A DNA stretch of 64,000 nt. It comes from Ephydatia muelleri (taxonomy: Eukaryota > Porifera > Demospongiae > Spongillida > Spongillidae). The translations under genes and the position numbers were made by a program. The stretch spans positions 3,233,701 through 3,297,700 of the forward strand of contig JABACO010000007.1 in the NCBI GenBank assembly GCA_013339895.1, in the 5' to 3' direction. Shown in pieces: positions 25,149 through 36,974 of this stretch (its first letter is position 1; the number at the start of each line of letters is the position of its first letter). A model generated the notes under the pieces. It was not told where the DNA came from. It worked only from the letters and a program-made list of their open reading frames with translations, and did not search any database.

Positions 25149-25548
25149 CACTGCCGCTCTGCTCGTCTTACTGGTGGCGTCTGTAGCCATGCATGGTGTC
25201 TAGATCGAGATTCGCTGGCAGAGTGTCTGGCACACTGATTACGATCGCAGAGAACGTAACCCTGCACACTTATACATATCATGGCATCTCACTTAGCGTA
25301 CATTCATGCACGTCCAGTCTAGCCGTAGCTTGCAATACGACCGATTACATGTACAGCCAATTAATGAATGCAGAATAGGATGCGCACCAAATAGCACAAC
25401 AGCTGCACACTACGCTTGAGATAACAAAAACACACCACTCAAACTTTTGGTGACTTACGGCAATGGCTCTTACGTGCCAAGCAGTGTTAGTGCAAATGGA
25501 ACGTTCTATACGAAAATGGGTCTTGTGGATTTTATTTTTAAATCAACA

Positions 25549-26324
25549 TGGAACGTTCTATACGAAAATGGGTCTTGTGGATTTCATTTTATAACATAAA
25601 AATTAAATCGATATATCTTCCGTCATATTAACGCTATCGGGTTCCTATTTTTAGCACAACATACCACACCATTACTATATGTGAAAATCCATTATGGTGT
25701 CTTACACATGCGGGGTACTGACGTTACAAGGTCCGATACCCCGTAGGGTTCAAAACGGCCACATCTTCAGGTAGGAGTGTCCAAATCGGTTCAAAATAGG
25801 TACCTATGTAGAAGGGCCCTACCGCTATTGATTTGTTCTGTTCGTTAATTTTTGCTTTATCCGTTATGGAGATACAAGTGTGCAAAGAAATCGCATATTT
25901 CCCGGGCGTTACGCGCCATTAACGTATTATGAGGACGTTCTCGTAATACGTTAATGGCGCGTAACGCCCGGGAAATATGCAATTTCTTTGCACACTTGTA
26001 TCTCCATAACGGATAAAGCAAAAATTAACGAACAGAACAAATCAATAGCGGTAGGGCCCTTCTACCTAGGTACCTATTTTGAACCGATTTGGACACTCCT
26101 ACCTGAAGATGTGGCCGTTTTGAACCCTACGGTGTATCGGACCTTGTAACGTCGGTACCCCGCATGTGTAAGACACCAAAATGGATTTTCACATATAGTA
26201 ATGGTGTGGTATGCTGTGTTAAAAATAGGAACCCGATAGCGTTAATATGACGGAAGATATATCGATTTAAATTTTATGTTTTAAAATGAAATCCACAAGA
26301 CCCATTTTCGTATAGAACGTTCCA
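25549..26324. mobile_element. 776 bp fold-back element, 381 bp arms, 14-base loop
   Basis: Arms 25549-25929 and 25944-26324 are near-perfect reverse complements (outer end TGGAACGTTCTATACG). The terminal 45 bases are directly duplicated just to the left (about 25499-25545). A diverged single arm lies at about 44826-45230. There is no open frame of note. A transcript would fold into an almost fully paired hairpin. Confidence 0.9.
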
Positions 26325-26329
26325 TATGG

Positions 26330-27125
26330 AACATACAAACCTTGCTTCACATACAATGAAATGTAGTGATACTCACGTCAGTATGTATACCATTATTAGT
26401 GACAAGCGACTTACCTGATAGCCACACCCTTCAGAATCACGTGACCCTCAGAAGACCATTGGGGCGATGTCTCATACCAATGTGAAGCTTACTGGACAAA
26501 CCTTACAATGATATGTAGTGATACTCACGTCAGTATGTATATCATTATTAGTGACAAATGACTCACCTGATAGCCACACTCTTCAGAATCACGTGACCCT
26601 CAGAAGACCATTGGGGTGATGTCTCATACCAATGTGAAGCTTACTGGACAAACCTTGTGTCACATACACAGAAATGTAGTGATACTCACGTCAGTAACAA
26701 ACTGATAGCCACACCCTTCAGAATCACGTGACCCTCAGAAAACCATTGAGGTGATGTCTCATACCAATGTGAAGCTTACTAGACAAACCTTGTGTCACAT
26801 ACTCACGTCAGTATGTATACCATTATTAGTGAAAAACGACTCACCTGAGATAGCCACACCCTTCAGAATCACGTGACCCTCAGAAGACCATTGAGGTGAT
26901 GTCTCATACCAATGTGAAGCTTACTGGACAAACCTTGCGTCACATACAATGAAATGTACCATAGATTATTTAGACATCTATGAATGTGCTGAGTGATACA
27001 CATTTCCGTGTGTATACCATTATTAGATCTAGAGACAAATTACTCACCGAAGATAGCCACACCCTTCCGAATCACATCACCCTAAGAAGACCACTGTGGT
27101 GAGGCCTCAGACCAATGTGAGTACA
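26330..27125 (-). repeat. Five-unit tandem array of exon-like segments
   Basis: About 130-190 bp units. On the minus strand each unit contains TGGTATGAGACATC-type sequence encoding YETSPQWSSEGHVILKGVAI. In four of five units a GT donor (GTAAGT or GTGAGT) follows directly or within a few bases; in the third unit it is lost. Reading frames are conserved in most units, and the fifth is the most diverged. The protein is not recognised. The array could be duplicated alternative exons or a satellite derived from an exon. Confidence 0.65.
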
Positions 27126-27489
27126 TACAACTAGCTATAGCCTTGTTCTGACCCCTGAGCGACAACGAGTGCACATTGTTTTCGGTTTCAGGCATTAGAA
27201 AACTAGCTTTTTTTGACCTCACAAACCTTAATTAAAAATTCGTGGGACCTGTCCTCTACTGCAGCTGTAGCCTCGGCGTGCTGTAAACTTAAAAGAGGTA
27301 TTCGAATTCAAATTCAATCACACGTGAGGAGAGGGTTAAATGGCCGTTTAATGATTTTCCCGTACAGGATTGGGCGGTGAAATAATGGGACTACGTTAAT
27401 CGTGAGTGCACGCTTTGTGATATGCACGGATGCATGACTGAATACGTAGTTTGTAATCACCCGCGTGCGGACGGCCGAATTGCTGTGAG

Positions 27490-27780
27490 AGTAGCTTCGT
27501 CCATTCTGTCAGAAATCCTAAAGCAGTACATATGCGACCATAGATGATATATAGGCGACTTGTCATAGTTGATGAACACCACCTGCATAACGAATACCGA
27601 TGTCAACGCCAGTGCAGACAGTACCTGATAGAGAAAAAGTCGGTAGACGAGCTTTTTGTATAGCTTTAGACAACACAGCAAGATGGCTGCCAGTAGGTAC
27701 ACGAGTACAGAGACACCATTGTCCACTGCGATCACTGCATGATTTAAAATAGATGGGCTTACTCCACTGAAATTAGCCAT
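27490..27780 (-). pseudogene. 7TM receptor 5' fragment
   Basis: Nearly identical to the first 80 or so residues of the intact copy at 35899 (MANFSGVSPSILNHAV, TM1, TM2). A small insertion after YDKSPI breaks the frame, and similarity ends in early TM3 near 27490. The upstream flank is shared with the other copies. Confidence 0.85.
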
Positions 27781-28620
27781 CCTTTAGACTACAAGATCAT
27801 TGAAGGAAAGACGAACGAAGCTACAAGTGTAGAGAGGACGCAGTAGCGATAGGGGGCGGGGAAGGGGTGGTTTGAGTTGTGATTAGTTGTTTTGATAATA
27901 CAATCTCGTACCTAGACGTACCTAGACCCAAGAGTCAAACGATATTATATTATTAATTCTGGTTATTTTTGATCAATGGTTCAGGTTAATCTATTCTCCG
28001 CCAAATGATGCTTAACAGCATCTGACTATACATGTGTCATGTAACCACTCCGTAATCTGCAACGCGTCAAAATGCCACTTGAATAATTAAATTAATACAC
28101 GATCCGCCATTGGTACGCGAAATAAATCAAGTTCTCTTGATAAAAAGGCCGATACTAATCAATCCGCTGCATGCATGACGGCAAAGAGAAGGCTAAGGAG
28201 TAGCATAAAGGTATGTGCGTGAGCCAGTTGCCTAATGATGTACTTGTGTAAATCAGTGTGGCCCGGGGTATTGACATGGAATGAGATAACAACACAACAG
28301 AATGTATGGCTCTTATTTAATCATGAAGTATACTTTATAGTTATGCTTTGATCAGTTTATCGCAAATGACTGATTTACAGACAGATGAGAGAGCTAAACT
28401 ATAGGATGAGCTCAGTTTGGTGCCTACAACCCTCTACACTGAGCCCCTTCTCTCCTCCACTTGACATCTCTCCTCCTTCACTTGGCGCTATCTCTCACCA
28501 TTAAAAATCAATGGACAATACTTATCAGATTTTGATCCAAATACCCATGTTACTTCCTTTTCAAATAAACATATATCTAACTTCCTTCTTTAGTTTTTAC
28601 TTTAGTGGTTTACCATATGA
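27781..28620. repeat. Segmental duplication flank, copy 1
   Basis: Matches 35900-37500 and 51130-51678 (shared landmarks CAGCATCTGACTATACATG and GACGGCAAAGAGAAGG). It has lost the inner arms of the double hairpin present at 35996-36178 and lacks the TTAA-flanked element found at 36232-36974. Confidence 0.8.
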
Positions 28621-29089
28621 ATAAGGTAGTGACCGCTGGTCACTTTGTGAAGCCTTTCAGTTCTGCTGCTGTGCTGCGAAATATTTTTAGTATCTGGCGA
28701 ACGAAAGATAGTGCCTGTACCACATGCATTTAATACTCACTCATCCTGTAATGGTAATGTCAGTGACCATATCGTTGAAAACAGATGAAAATCTTTAGGC
28801 CCAGTTTTGACAACCAAGTCAATTGTCATGGTCTATACATGCATGTATTGCTATACATACATTGTTCTAGTACTAATTTCAATTTAGTGAACCAGAACAG
28901 ATATGCCGTCACAAGCCATAATTCACATGCATGTAGAGTGTTGTCAAGTCTCAAGGTGAGTCCGGGATTTGTATCTGAGTCGTGGTACATTCTATCTCGT
29001 TGTACATAGTGGGTTTGAGGGTGCAGGGGTCCGTCTGGACACTGCCAGGAGCACAAATGATAACTGCGTGTGCGTTCATATCCGATCCT

Positions 29090-29840
29090 CTTAGTGCTCT
29101 ACAATATGGCAGAAGTCGCACTTACGGTGATGTGGATCAAGAGGGTTACTCCAGAGGACATGCTCCACAGAGACGTGGACAGGTACGCGACGAGCACTAG
29201 ACCACTGTCTGGTGTGGGAGTTATAAAAGAGTAGTAGACATCAAAAATGGAGAATGGTATTATGAAGATAAAAAGAACAATAATGGAAAGGCAGCCAGTG
29301 GAAGGAGTTGCTCGAGAGCGGTCCAGTGAACACGGTAGTGGTCCGATATTACTTCATACTTCTCATACTTCCTTCTCCGACAAAAGTTGTGACCAAGCTT
29401 TATCACCATGACGATCATGGCGGATGACGATGCCAAAAGGATGCATGCATAGTGCTGGACCTTCCAAGAGAGAAAATCTTTCGAAGACAGCAATCCGTAA
29501 CCATAACGCGTGCTATTAGCAGATTGCTTGTATGCTGGAATAGAGCATCCATCGATCTTGCTAAATCCATAGGAATGGGTTATCTGAGGCACAACGGCTA
29601 CTAGTAGAAGGTACAAGTAGTGACGTACAACAGTTCAAGCTTCTTCATGTTCTTATACCGAGCACAGCAAGACAGAACAGGTGAAACGACACCCACGTCG
29701 TGAAGAATAGCTTCACCCACAGGGTATATAAACCCAAACACCCAATGGCGACGCACGCTCGCTCATAGACAAGGGGGTCATCTTTATAGTTCACCATAAA
29801 TAATTGCATAACGTCATTGCTATGTAAGCATTGCTGCCAT
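29090..29840 (-). pseudogene. Divergent 7TM receptor pseudogene
   Basis: In pieces on the minus strand: VNYKDDPLVYERACVAIG plus FFTTWVSFHLFCLAVLG (TM3), YLLLVAVVPQITHSYG, SSAMIVMVIKLGH, LEQLLPLAAFPLLFF (TM6), then in another frame VAYLSTSLWSMSSGVTLLIH (TM7). At least two frameshifts. It is more diverged from the intact copies than the fragment at 27490 is. Confidence 0.8.
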
Positions 29841-30119
29841 GTGTGGTGGATCTGGGTTCAGGTGCATACCGATTTTTGTTGAGTTGTGTTCATGATGTAT
29901 CTACATATATATATGGGCTACGCGCCTAACATGGTGCTACGTCCGGGCGATCGCGTTTATATGGCTTTGGAGTAGAACTTATTGTGCAAGTGAAAGTATA
30001 CTTTTACCTGACCTCTAAAGTTACCCCTGCCGATTTATTCTGAAGCGATTGCTATACAATCGCCGTTCCGCAAAACTGTTCCTGGCACCAGTTGTTCGTG
30101 AAAGAAGGTCAACATAAAT

Positions 30120-30960
30120 TGATTATAATAACAACAATGGCTGAATGGATTTTAATAAAACGTTGACAATAAATACAACACACAACAAAACTATAAACAT
30201 GTCTTTAGGGCCTATATGAAAACAAAACACACATATAAAGGTCAGGTTCCAATATGAGACATGTCTAACCTTTATTGAATCTTGGTGCAGCCGTCATGTT
30301 CGCTAAGCAGATCGGTGACAATAACGTCAATCGTACCGATTGTTAAGCTTACCTCGAAAGCTTGCTAGAGCTGGCGTGTTATCATGAACTTGTAAGGTAA
30401 GGCGTTATTTAATGCGACAAGGTACTTACCTGCCTTAAGCAGTGGCTCATTATAGTGAGGCAGCGCAGCAAGCTGTAGTCGACTTTTCCTCAGCTAGAGC
30501 GTATATGGTATAGTTTCGTACCCAGACCCAAATGTACGTAACGATGATCATCGCTTGCAGTATGACATCATCGTTACGTACATTTGGGTCTGGGTACGAG
30601 ACTATATATGGTAGGGTGGTGGAGTCATACAGGCATTCCGATCGCGAACTGCTATGAACTCTCTTCAAAGCCCTCAACTCATGTTACTCGAATGTATCGC
30701 TCAACGCTGGAAGAAAACAAATGGCTTAAAACAAAACAAAAATCGTAACACCGAACTTACTTGTTTACGAATAGAGAACGTGCTTATACTAAGGTCACGC
30801 ATGCGCAATGAAATGCATCTATAGCAGGACCTCAAGAGTTTATATTTTTGTAATCAAAATGAATCAAGATGACATAAACTGCTAGGGTACATTGGATGTC
30901 TAAGAATTGAGGAAGCTAGACAGGACTTTTGAGTAGTTCCAAAGGGTGCACTTCGCTCAC
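30120..30960. repeat. Inverted segmental duplication, copy 1
   Basis: Reverse-complement match to about 52250-53150 (landmarks GATCGGTGACAATAACGTC and CAGGCATTCCGATCGCGAAC). This copy carries the hairpin element 30511-30604. The partner does not. Confidence 0.8.
30511..30604. mobile_element. Hairpin element with 9 bp target duplication
   Basis: 94 bp, ends TAGTTTCGTACCCAGACCCA and its complement ending in GAGACTA, flanked on both sides by TATATGGTA. The paralogous site near 52670-52690 has no insertion. The 9 bp duplication suggests mobilisation by a Mutator-like transposase. Confidence 0.9.
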
Positions 30961-32612
30961 AGTATTTGCTGTCCAACACAAGCACATCAAAGGCTATCCA
31001 ACACAAACACATTGAACATGTGTTTTTGTGTACATGTAGCGGACAGCTGACATGTACTGGGCACAACTCGATGCCTGTTCAAGAATATTTGACTCAGCAG
31101 GGCATCACCCTTCTGTGGACACGTGCAAGACATTTAAAATTAAGATAGACAAGTGATTTTAATATCTGATACATGCAAAGATTAGAAAAACCAGCCATTG
31201 ACAGGTTTTGGACAGCTCTTGTCGATTGAGTGGGTATGGTGGGTTTTGCCTATCTTTTGTTGAGTGCCTTGTTGAGTTATTGCTACTGAAAGAGGACCAA
31301 CATTACGAGTTCAAATTCATTCAACAATTACCATCTAGATGTGTTGCGTTAGGTCCCTTTTCACCCCACTTGATCTTTAAACTGAATTGCCGTACAGAAG
31401 AGTGATTTGTCCTGCATGAATTGAATCGGTGCATGTCAGTGTAACGAGATACATTTTCATAGCTTTTGCATACTCATGCACATTTTGTGAATGTTTACAC
31501 AACTGTAGTCTTCAAAATGTACAAGAACTTCACAAGAATTTTCGTTTTTCATTTCCCCTAAACAGTCTATGAAATGTCTCATTTCAGAGAGGAACTACGT
31601 ATGCAAGTATCCACTTCAGATGTATATACAGCGTATATGTATATGGAACAGTTCACAACAATAATTATTTGGACCACGTCATTTTGTCATGAACTGTTCC
31701 ATTTTATAATATTTGGATCACGACATTTTGTCGTGAACTGTTTCATTTATGTACATGCTGTCAATGCCATGTACGTGTAGCATCTCATTGATAAGATGTT
31801 TATATGGAATTGTAGACATAGATGGCAGTTGTGCTGAAGATTATGCTTCACATTTGTTAGCATTGCAGCAACGTTTTTTTTGGAGCAACGCTTCTTATGA
31901 CTAAAGTGTTCAGTCTTTCGATGCATAACAGACTTTAGCATATGTTCTGAACAAACCATTAAACTGGGCATGAAAAGACTCCACACCATCATGCCAAACC
32001 CAACAACCAATCCACTCCTCTGTATCAGCTTCACGTAGGTGGATCTTCACTGGTACCGTTGCACTAGGGAATGTTGAGCAATAAAAATTCCCATTAACTG
32101 AGTGAGTGTTATTTTGTTCCTCCAGTAGTTACATGTAGAGTAACCATGGAGACTGTGCTCTACCAGTGATGGTCGCTTGCTTCATAGTGGCAGCATTATG
32201 CATCTTATGGCTGCTATAGAGTTCCACTTTCACATCTCTGATTCGATTTGCACAGAAGACCATCCCCTACCTCTCAGCATCACACCTCGTTAACGGCAAC
32301 AGGCATCGTCTGAGGTGTACTGCACATGCTGAAGCCGTCAACTAATTTACGAATGGCCGAACAGACTAAATTCCAGCAAATGCATTGAACCTTCAGCTCA
32401 TCCAGGATGGTTGAGTTGTTGTCATCTGACAGTGCAGGTGTCAGACAGTCAGGTAAATACAATGAAAGGAGTTCTGTAGATTTAATACATATTATAGTAT
32501 TGTACCTGGTGGTTGACCTCTACTAGACGGTTTTCTTTCCATTCCCACCTTAGTTTTGCTTTCAAAGCGCTCACAGATATGTGTGTATAATGGCGGATCG
32601 TCTACCTAACTT
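30961..32612. other. No gene recognised; partial segmental repeat
   Basis: The part from about 32185 onward matches 37590-38095 in the same orientation, while 32050-32135 matches 37505-37585 in inverted orientation. Palindromic sequence around 31640-31760 (GGAACAGTTCA and its complement). Open frames lack domains. Confidence 0.6.
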
Positions 32613-33200
32613 TTATTTTAAGCCTTGCACCCCTACTCTGTGTGTGTTTGCTTCCAGCGTGCTTTTAGATTGCGCCTGTATTGTCAGGGAAACTGCCTCG
32701 TCCAGGCTTTTCGGGCGTCCCTGCCGAACTCCAAATGCAACCTGTGGTTTGTCGAGCTCGCCGAGGAACTGGTTCAGAGCCAAACGCTCACGCGCTGCCT
32801 CCTCGAGGTCAGGGTACGCTTTGTCAGCGAGCCCCTTCAAAATGTCAGCATAGGTAGCCCAGTCCTCTTCTTTGCGTCTGTTTCTCGAATGTAACTCCGC
32901 GACGTACACCTCACGCTTGCTGTCGGGGTTAAAACATTTAGCCAGAGCCTTCATACACTCACCATAATCGTTTCTAACATCCTCAGAACACCGCGAAAAG
33001 GCAGCCAGTGCTTTTCCTGTCAACCGAACGCGTAACCACTTCAACTTTTCGTCCGCACTCTCCCATTTGTTAACAACAGCGACGTGCTTGAAGTGAGTTT
33101 CCCATTCTGGCCAGCTCGTCTTCTCGCCGTCGAAGGGGTCCGGCAGAAGCACAGGTCGTTGTGCCATAGCCAGTGCCAGAGGAGACAGGTCAGAGGTCAA
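32613..33200 (-). CDS. Retrotransposon Gag-like protein, 195 aa (partial element)
   Basis: The frame contains PFDGEKTSWPEWETHFKHV, LRVRLTGKALAAFSR and FNPDSKREVYVAELHSR, and a conserved DWATYADILKGLADKAYP. This is the alpha-helical capsid-type Gag of Ty3/gypsy-like or related LTR elements. No zinc knuckle, protease or polymerase follows, and no LTR pair is visible. It is likely a solo Gag remnant or the exon of a co-opted Gag. The first 70 bases of its 3' end also occur at 37990-38095. Confidence 0.65.
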   Translation of the reverse strand: MTSDLSPLALAMAQRPVLLPDPFDGEKTSWPEWETHFKHVAVVNKWESADEKLKWLRVRLTGKALAAFSRCSEDVRNDYGECMKALAKCFNPDSKREVYVAELHSRNRRKEEDWATYADILKGLADKAYPDLEEAARERLALNQFLGELDKPQVAFGVRQGRPKSLDEAVSLTIQAQSKSTLEANTHRVGVQGLK

Positions 33201-34365
33201 TGCCGACTACGCCAATGTAAAAGCAACAGTCTCACAGGTATCAGAACTGATCATATCCACAAAAATATACATTATATATCAAGGGTGTGTGCGGGATCTT
33301 CCGCGCATGCGTTAATTATCTACACATGCATGCATGCACAGATAATGCTCGCAACTATATGTCGTGAAATGAACAAGAAAAGCGTGAAAATTGTAACTGA
33401 GCATTGTCCGAGGTTACCAGGCAAAAGAGTCTATATACAAATCGCCGAGCTTTTTCATGTATACTGATAGAACTTACGTATATAAGCGTTGAAAAATACA
33501 ACCATTTTGAAAGTAATGCCGCGAGTGCTACTGACAAAGAGAATGACATGAGGCATATCCCACTGGGTTCGAGCAAGGATTGTAATAGTCAATAATCATT
33601 GGTTAGAGCTACTAGCTGGTTCAAATAGACAATGATAAATTTAAAGAACAGATCACATTGCACACTACCATGAGGCATAACAGATATATAGCACACATGA
33701 TTTCTGAATGTTTTGGTCAGTCTTTATCGGGATACGTTGCATGATTTATTTATCAACTAACTGCATATGCGTGGGCGTACCGCAGTAGCCACACCCTCGC
33801 GCAGAAGCTGTATTAAAGACTTTCGTTATTTTACTATTTAATTATACCAGATTTAAATCAATGTTACATGTGCACGTGAGCCAAAGTTTCGTCGTAGACG
33901 TCATGAATGGTATTAACATGATATTTAAATATCTTGCGTCATCTTTTAAATACATTTATGAATAAATTTTACTAATTATGCGCGATTGAAATTAATTTAA
34001 ATGTCTTGATTTTAGTTAAAGGGTGCTTAATGTTTTTTTCATGAAAAATGCATATTACAATCAAATCGATTTTTAGAGTATATTAAATATGTTTGAAATT
34101 CAATGTGGAAAAAAACAACAGGATGACCACGTATGTATGGGCCATTTCTGGATATGATTTGCAATTTCTTTATCTACAAGACCTTTTTTCTTTAGATCCT
34201 CCTGCTTAGCAGCCCAAATGAGGCACAACTCAGGAATGATATATGATATGATCCTGGAACAGTAGTGTCAATTAAATCACGTGCCGCACATTTAACTTGT
34301 GTTGATGAAGCAGAACTTAACTCAGTGCTTTGATCCTCTTCTTGATAATTCACATTTTATAATCG
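33201..34365. other. No gene recognised
   Basis: AT-rich spacer between the Gag-like frame and the duplicated receptor flank. No repeat pair or domain-bearing frame found. Confidence 0.5.
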
Positions 34366-34930
34366 TGGGGCAATTTTCGCGGAAACTGTCCCATATATAA
34401 TGCTTTTCCGATTTTTCTCTATATCCACTGATGCAATCGGACTGAAAACATTTTCGACTTAAAATGCATAGATGTCCTCTCGATGTATTGGAATTTCTGG
34501 ATATGCTGCTGGCCTTTGGCAGCCGCGACTTAGCCTTACCCTAGTAGTGATTCTTTACGTTTCATTGGAATTAAAGGCCGTGCTGCATTATTTAAACTGC
34601 ATACACCTATTATTGCTGTTGCGTACAATTGAGTCATGTACACACAACGAAAAGAACGTACCACACACGTGCATCAAAGTAGTTAACGGACTGCATGATA
34701 TGATGCCAACATGCATGCGCAACTCCACACATCAATACATTGTTTTCTTCGTGCATGCCGATTCCAGTTGCACGCCACGCGCACGCGCTACACTGATGCA
34801 TGCACACTACGAGTTCGTATCCTAAACATTAATTCTACATGCATGATATCAATTATATGTAGTATTTTTTAGGTTTGCGTCTCCAGGAATATATACGGCA
34901 CGAAAAAACAACACCGCAACATACTACCCA
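34366..34930. repeat. Receptor 3' flank duplication, copy 1
   Basis: Matches about 45230-45790 (landmarks CTTTGGCAGCCGC and GCATGATATGATGCC). This shows that the 45 kb segment is the displaced 3' flank of another receptor copy. Confidence 0.85.
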
Positions 34931-35899
34931 TCATACACTAGGTGGTGCTAAAGAAAAGCGGGTTGCACTGTTTGCTGTTGCCACATGCTTTGTAACCAAT
35001 CGGTGAGAGTCCGAAAAATTTACTGTTTTGGTATTTTTGTGTTCCCTGCCACATATCCGAACCACAGAGATGTGGATTATAACTGTTGCACCCGAAACCA
35101 TACTCCAGAGAGAGACACATATGTCAGCTGAGATTACTATTCCTTCGTTGGGTGCTGAATATTGGATTGTATAGACATGTACAATGAACACCGGTATTTC
35201 AAAGATGAAGAACAACATTGGGAAAGCAGCCAAAGGAAGGAGCTGTTTGAGAGCTTTCGTAAAGTGGTCACCATCGGTGATTGGTTCGTACTTAGATCTT
35301 CGATATACTTGACTGGTCAGTTTTATCACCACGACAACCATGGCTGTGGATGCGGCTATCAGCATAAGCATTGCGGGACTATCCCAGAGGGCAAGCCTCT
35401 CAATGAATGCAACACTTCTGTTGGCATATATGTAGCATGCATTGCCATCAGGGCTCAACCCATATGCATGGGTGGTCAGAGGGACAGCGGCTATCACTAC
35501 TGGTACGAGTAGCGAGGTCACAACGTACAACACTTCAAGCTTCTTCAGATTCTTGTGGAGTACCGCAAAACAGAAGAGATGAAAGGACACCCACATCGTG
35601 AAGAGTAGCTTCGTCCATTCTGTGTACACCTCCAGAAATCCTATAGCAGTACATACGCGACCATAGAGGATAGGCGACTTGTCATAATTGATTACCACCA
35701 CCTGCATAACGCTCACCGATGTCAACGCCAGTGCAGACAGTACTTGATAGAGAGCCAGTCGGTAGACGAGCTTTTTGTATAGCTTTAGACAACACAGCAA
35801 GATGGCTGCCAGTAGGCACACGAGTACAGAGACACCATTGGCCACTGCGATCACTGCATGATTTAAAATAGATGGGCTTACTCCACTGAAATTAGCCAT
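34931..35899 (-). CDS. Intact intronless 7TM receptor, 322 aa
   Basis: Single exon starting MANFSGVSPSILNHAV. Seven hydrophobic segments lie at about residues 15-37, 46-69, 84-113, 121-141, 165-189, 211-237 and 245-268. Cys in CTAIGFL (TM3) and NACYIY (loop 2) are candidates for the usual disulfide. A basic, Ser/Thr-rich tail of about 50 residues follows RICGREHK. It is about 30 residues longer than the 298 aa paralog, the difference lying mostly in the tail. The same gene is present in broken form at 27490 and 50231-51129. It is a plasma-membrane receptor by inference, with ligand unknown. Its class cannot be fixed by eye. Confidence 0.85.
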   Translation of the reverse strand: MANFSGVSPSILNHAVIAVANGVSVLVCLLAAILLCCLKLYKKLVYRLALYQVLSALALTSVSVMQVVVINYDKSPILYGRVCTAIGFLEVYTEWTKLLFTMWVSFHLFCFAVLHKNLKKLEVLYVVTSLLVPVVIAAVPLTTHAYGLSPDGNACYIYANRSVAFIERLALWDSPAMLMLIAASTAMVVVVIKLTSQVYRRSKYEPITDGDHFTKALKQLLPLAAFPMLFFIFEIPVFIVHVYTIQYSAPNEGIVISADICVSLWSMVSGATVIIHISVVRICGREHKNTKTVNFSDSHRLVTKHVATANSATRFSLAPPSV

Positions 35900-35995
35900 C
35901 CTTTAGACTACAAGATCATTGAAGGAAAGACGAACGAAGCTACAAGTGTAGAGAGGACGTAGTAGGGGATAGGGGGGCGGGAAAGGGGTGGTTTG

Positions 35996-36178
35996 AGTTG
36001 TGATTAGTTGTTTTGATAATACAATCTCGTACCTAGACGTACGTCTAGGTACGAGATTGTATTATCAAAACAACCAATCACAACTAAACTAAACAATTTA
36101 CCTGAATTAATAACATAATATCGTTTGAACTTTGGGTCTAGACCCAAAGGTCAAACGATATTATATTATTAATTCTGG
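35996..36178. repeat. Double hairpin
   Basis: Hairpin 1 has its centre at 36040/36041 (CCTAGACGT|ACGTCTAGG) and about 45 bp arms with one mismatch. Hairpin 2 has its centre at 36139/36140 (GGGTCT|AGACCC) and about 39 bp arms. Both recur at 51236-51415. At 27.9 kb only the outer halves remain. Confidence 0.85.
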
Positions 36179-36231
36179 TTAATTTTGATCAATGGTTCAG
36201 GTTTATCTGTGCTCCGCCAAATGATGCTTAA

Positions 36232-36974
36232 CCGATTATACGCGGAATTGTCATTTTTCATGCATGGTATCAGAATACGTTCGTACTGTATATAGGCGTG
36301 GAATTTTTCAGAGAGACAATTTTTTTAGATCTTGTGAAGTTTCGTTTTGCAGTGGTTGTGATCGACGCAACTCTTTTGAGCGAGAGATGATCATTTGTAT
36401 ATAATGCCTCTGATTGAGCAATACGTATGTAGTTATGTATGTAGCTGGTAGCGCGTAGGTGTACGTGAGTGGACTTTGTGTTGTGTGTGGGTGCATACAT
36501 GGTTCTACGATGAGTATACTTAGGGATGCGTTGGTAGCAAACGCTGAATGTACGTATATAGTAATGTGTTGATAGCCGTGTATGTGCGCTGAGTGTGCAG
36601 TATCAGACCTTATCACGCGTTGCATCCCTCCCCTACATGAAGACTGTATGATATAGCTATTGAACTTTTGCACAGACCCTGTTGGTATAACATACACAGG
36701 AAAAAACGCATAGAATCACTTTATGATTTTCAAAATGATTTGTCACTTACATTATGTTACAGAATGTTTACAGACTGTAACATAATGTAAACATTCTGTA
36801 ACAGAATGTAAGTGACAAATCATTTGAAAATCATATAAAGTTATTCGACGCGTTTTTTCCTTGTGACAATCATTCGTTTACGCCGTCTCTACATGTATAC
36901 ACACAATAACCACTCGCAATGTCATGCTATCACGGCCAGGCTGCGTATACGCAACATCTTCCGCGTATAATCGG
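36232..36974. mobile_element. piggyBac-type non-autonomous element, TTAA target
   Basis: Inverted ends CCGATTATACGCGGAA lie directly inside TTAA at 36228-36231 and 36975-36978. Two paralogous segments (near 28013 and 51448) have a single uninterrupted GCTTAACAGC at this place. A further long hairpin (about 36706-36862, ATTCTGTAACATAATG type) lies inside. No transposase. Confidence 0.9.

Larger units (their letters stand above)
23697..25200 (+). pseudogene. 7TM receptor pseudogene split by nested insertions
   Basis: Starts MNSSAHYYRTAEIIYFTTNS with TM1, frameshifts near 23815, continues as VVYRLSLYQVLALLLLAVMS and PLCTAIGWFIVYAQ, has a stop at about 23976, and continues with TM3 (FTAWVTFHLFCLAV) to VTS at 24080. 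An insertion (24082-25026) and a hairpin element follow. A TM4-like stretch (TAALLVLLVASVAM) resumes at about 25149. It is dead through a frameshift, a stop and insertions. Confidence 0.8.

Noticed and set aside
35162-35512. Plus-strand frame antisense to the intact receptor
   Set aside because: It mirrors the receptor coding strand. The same shadow recurs at 50408-50740 over the dead copy.
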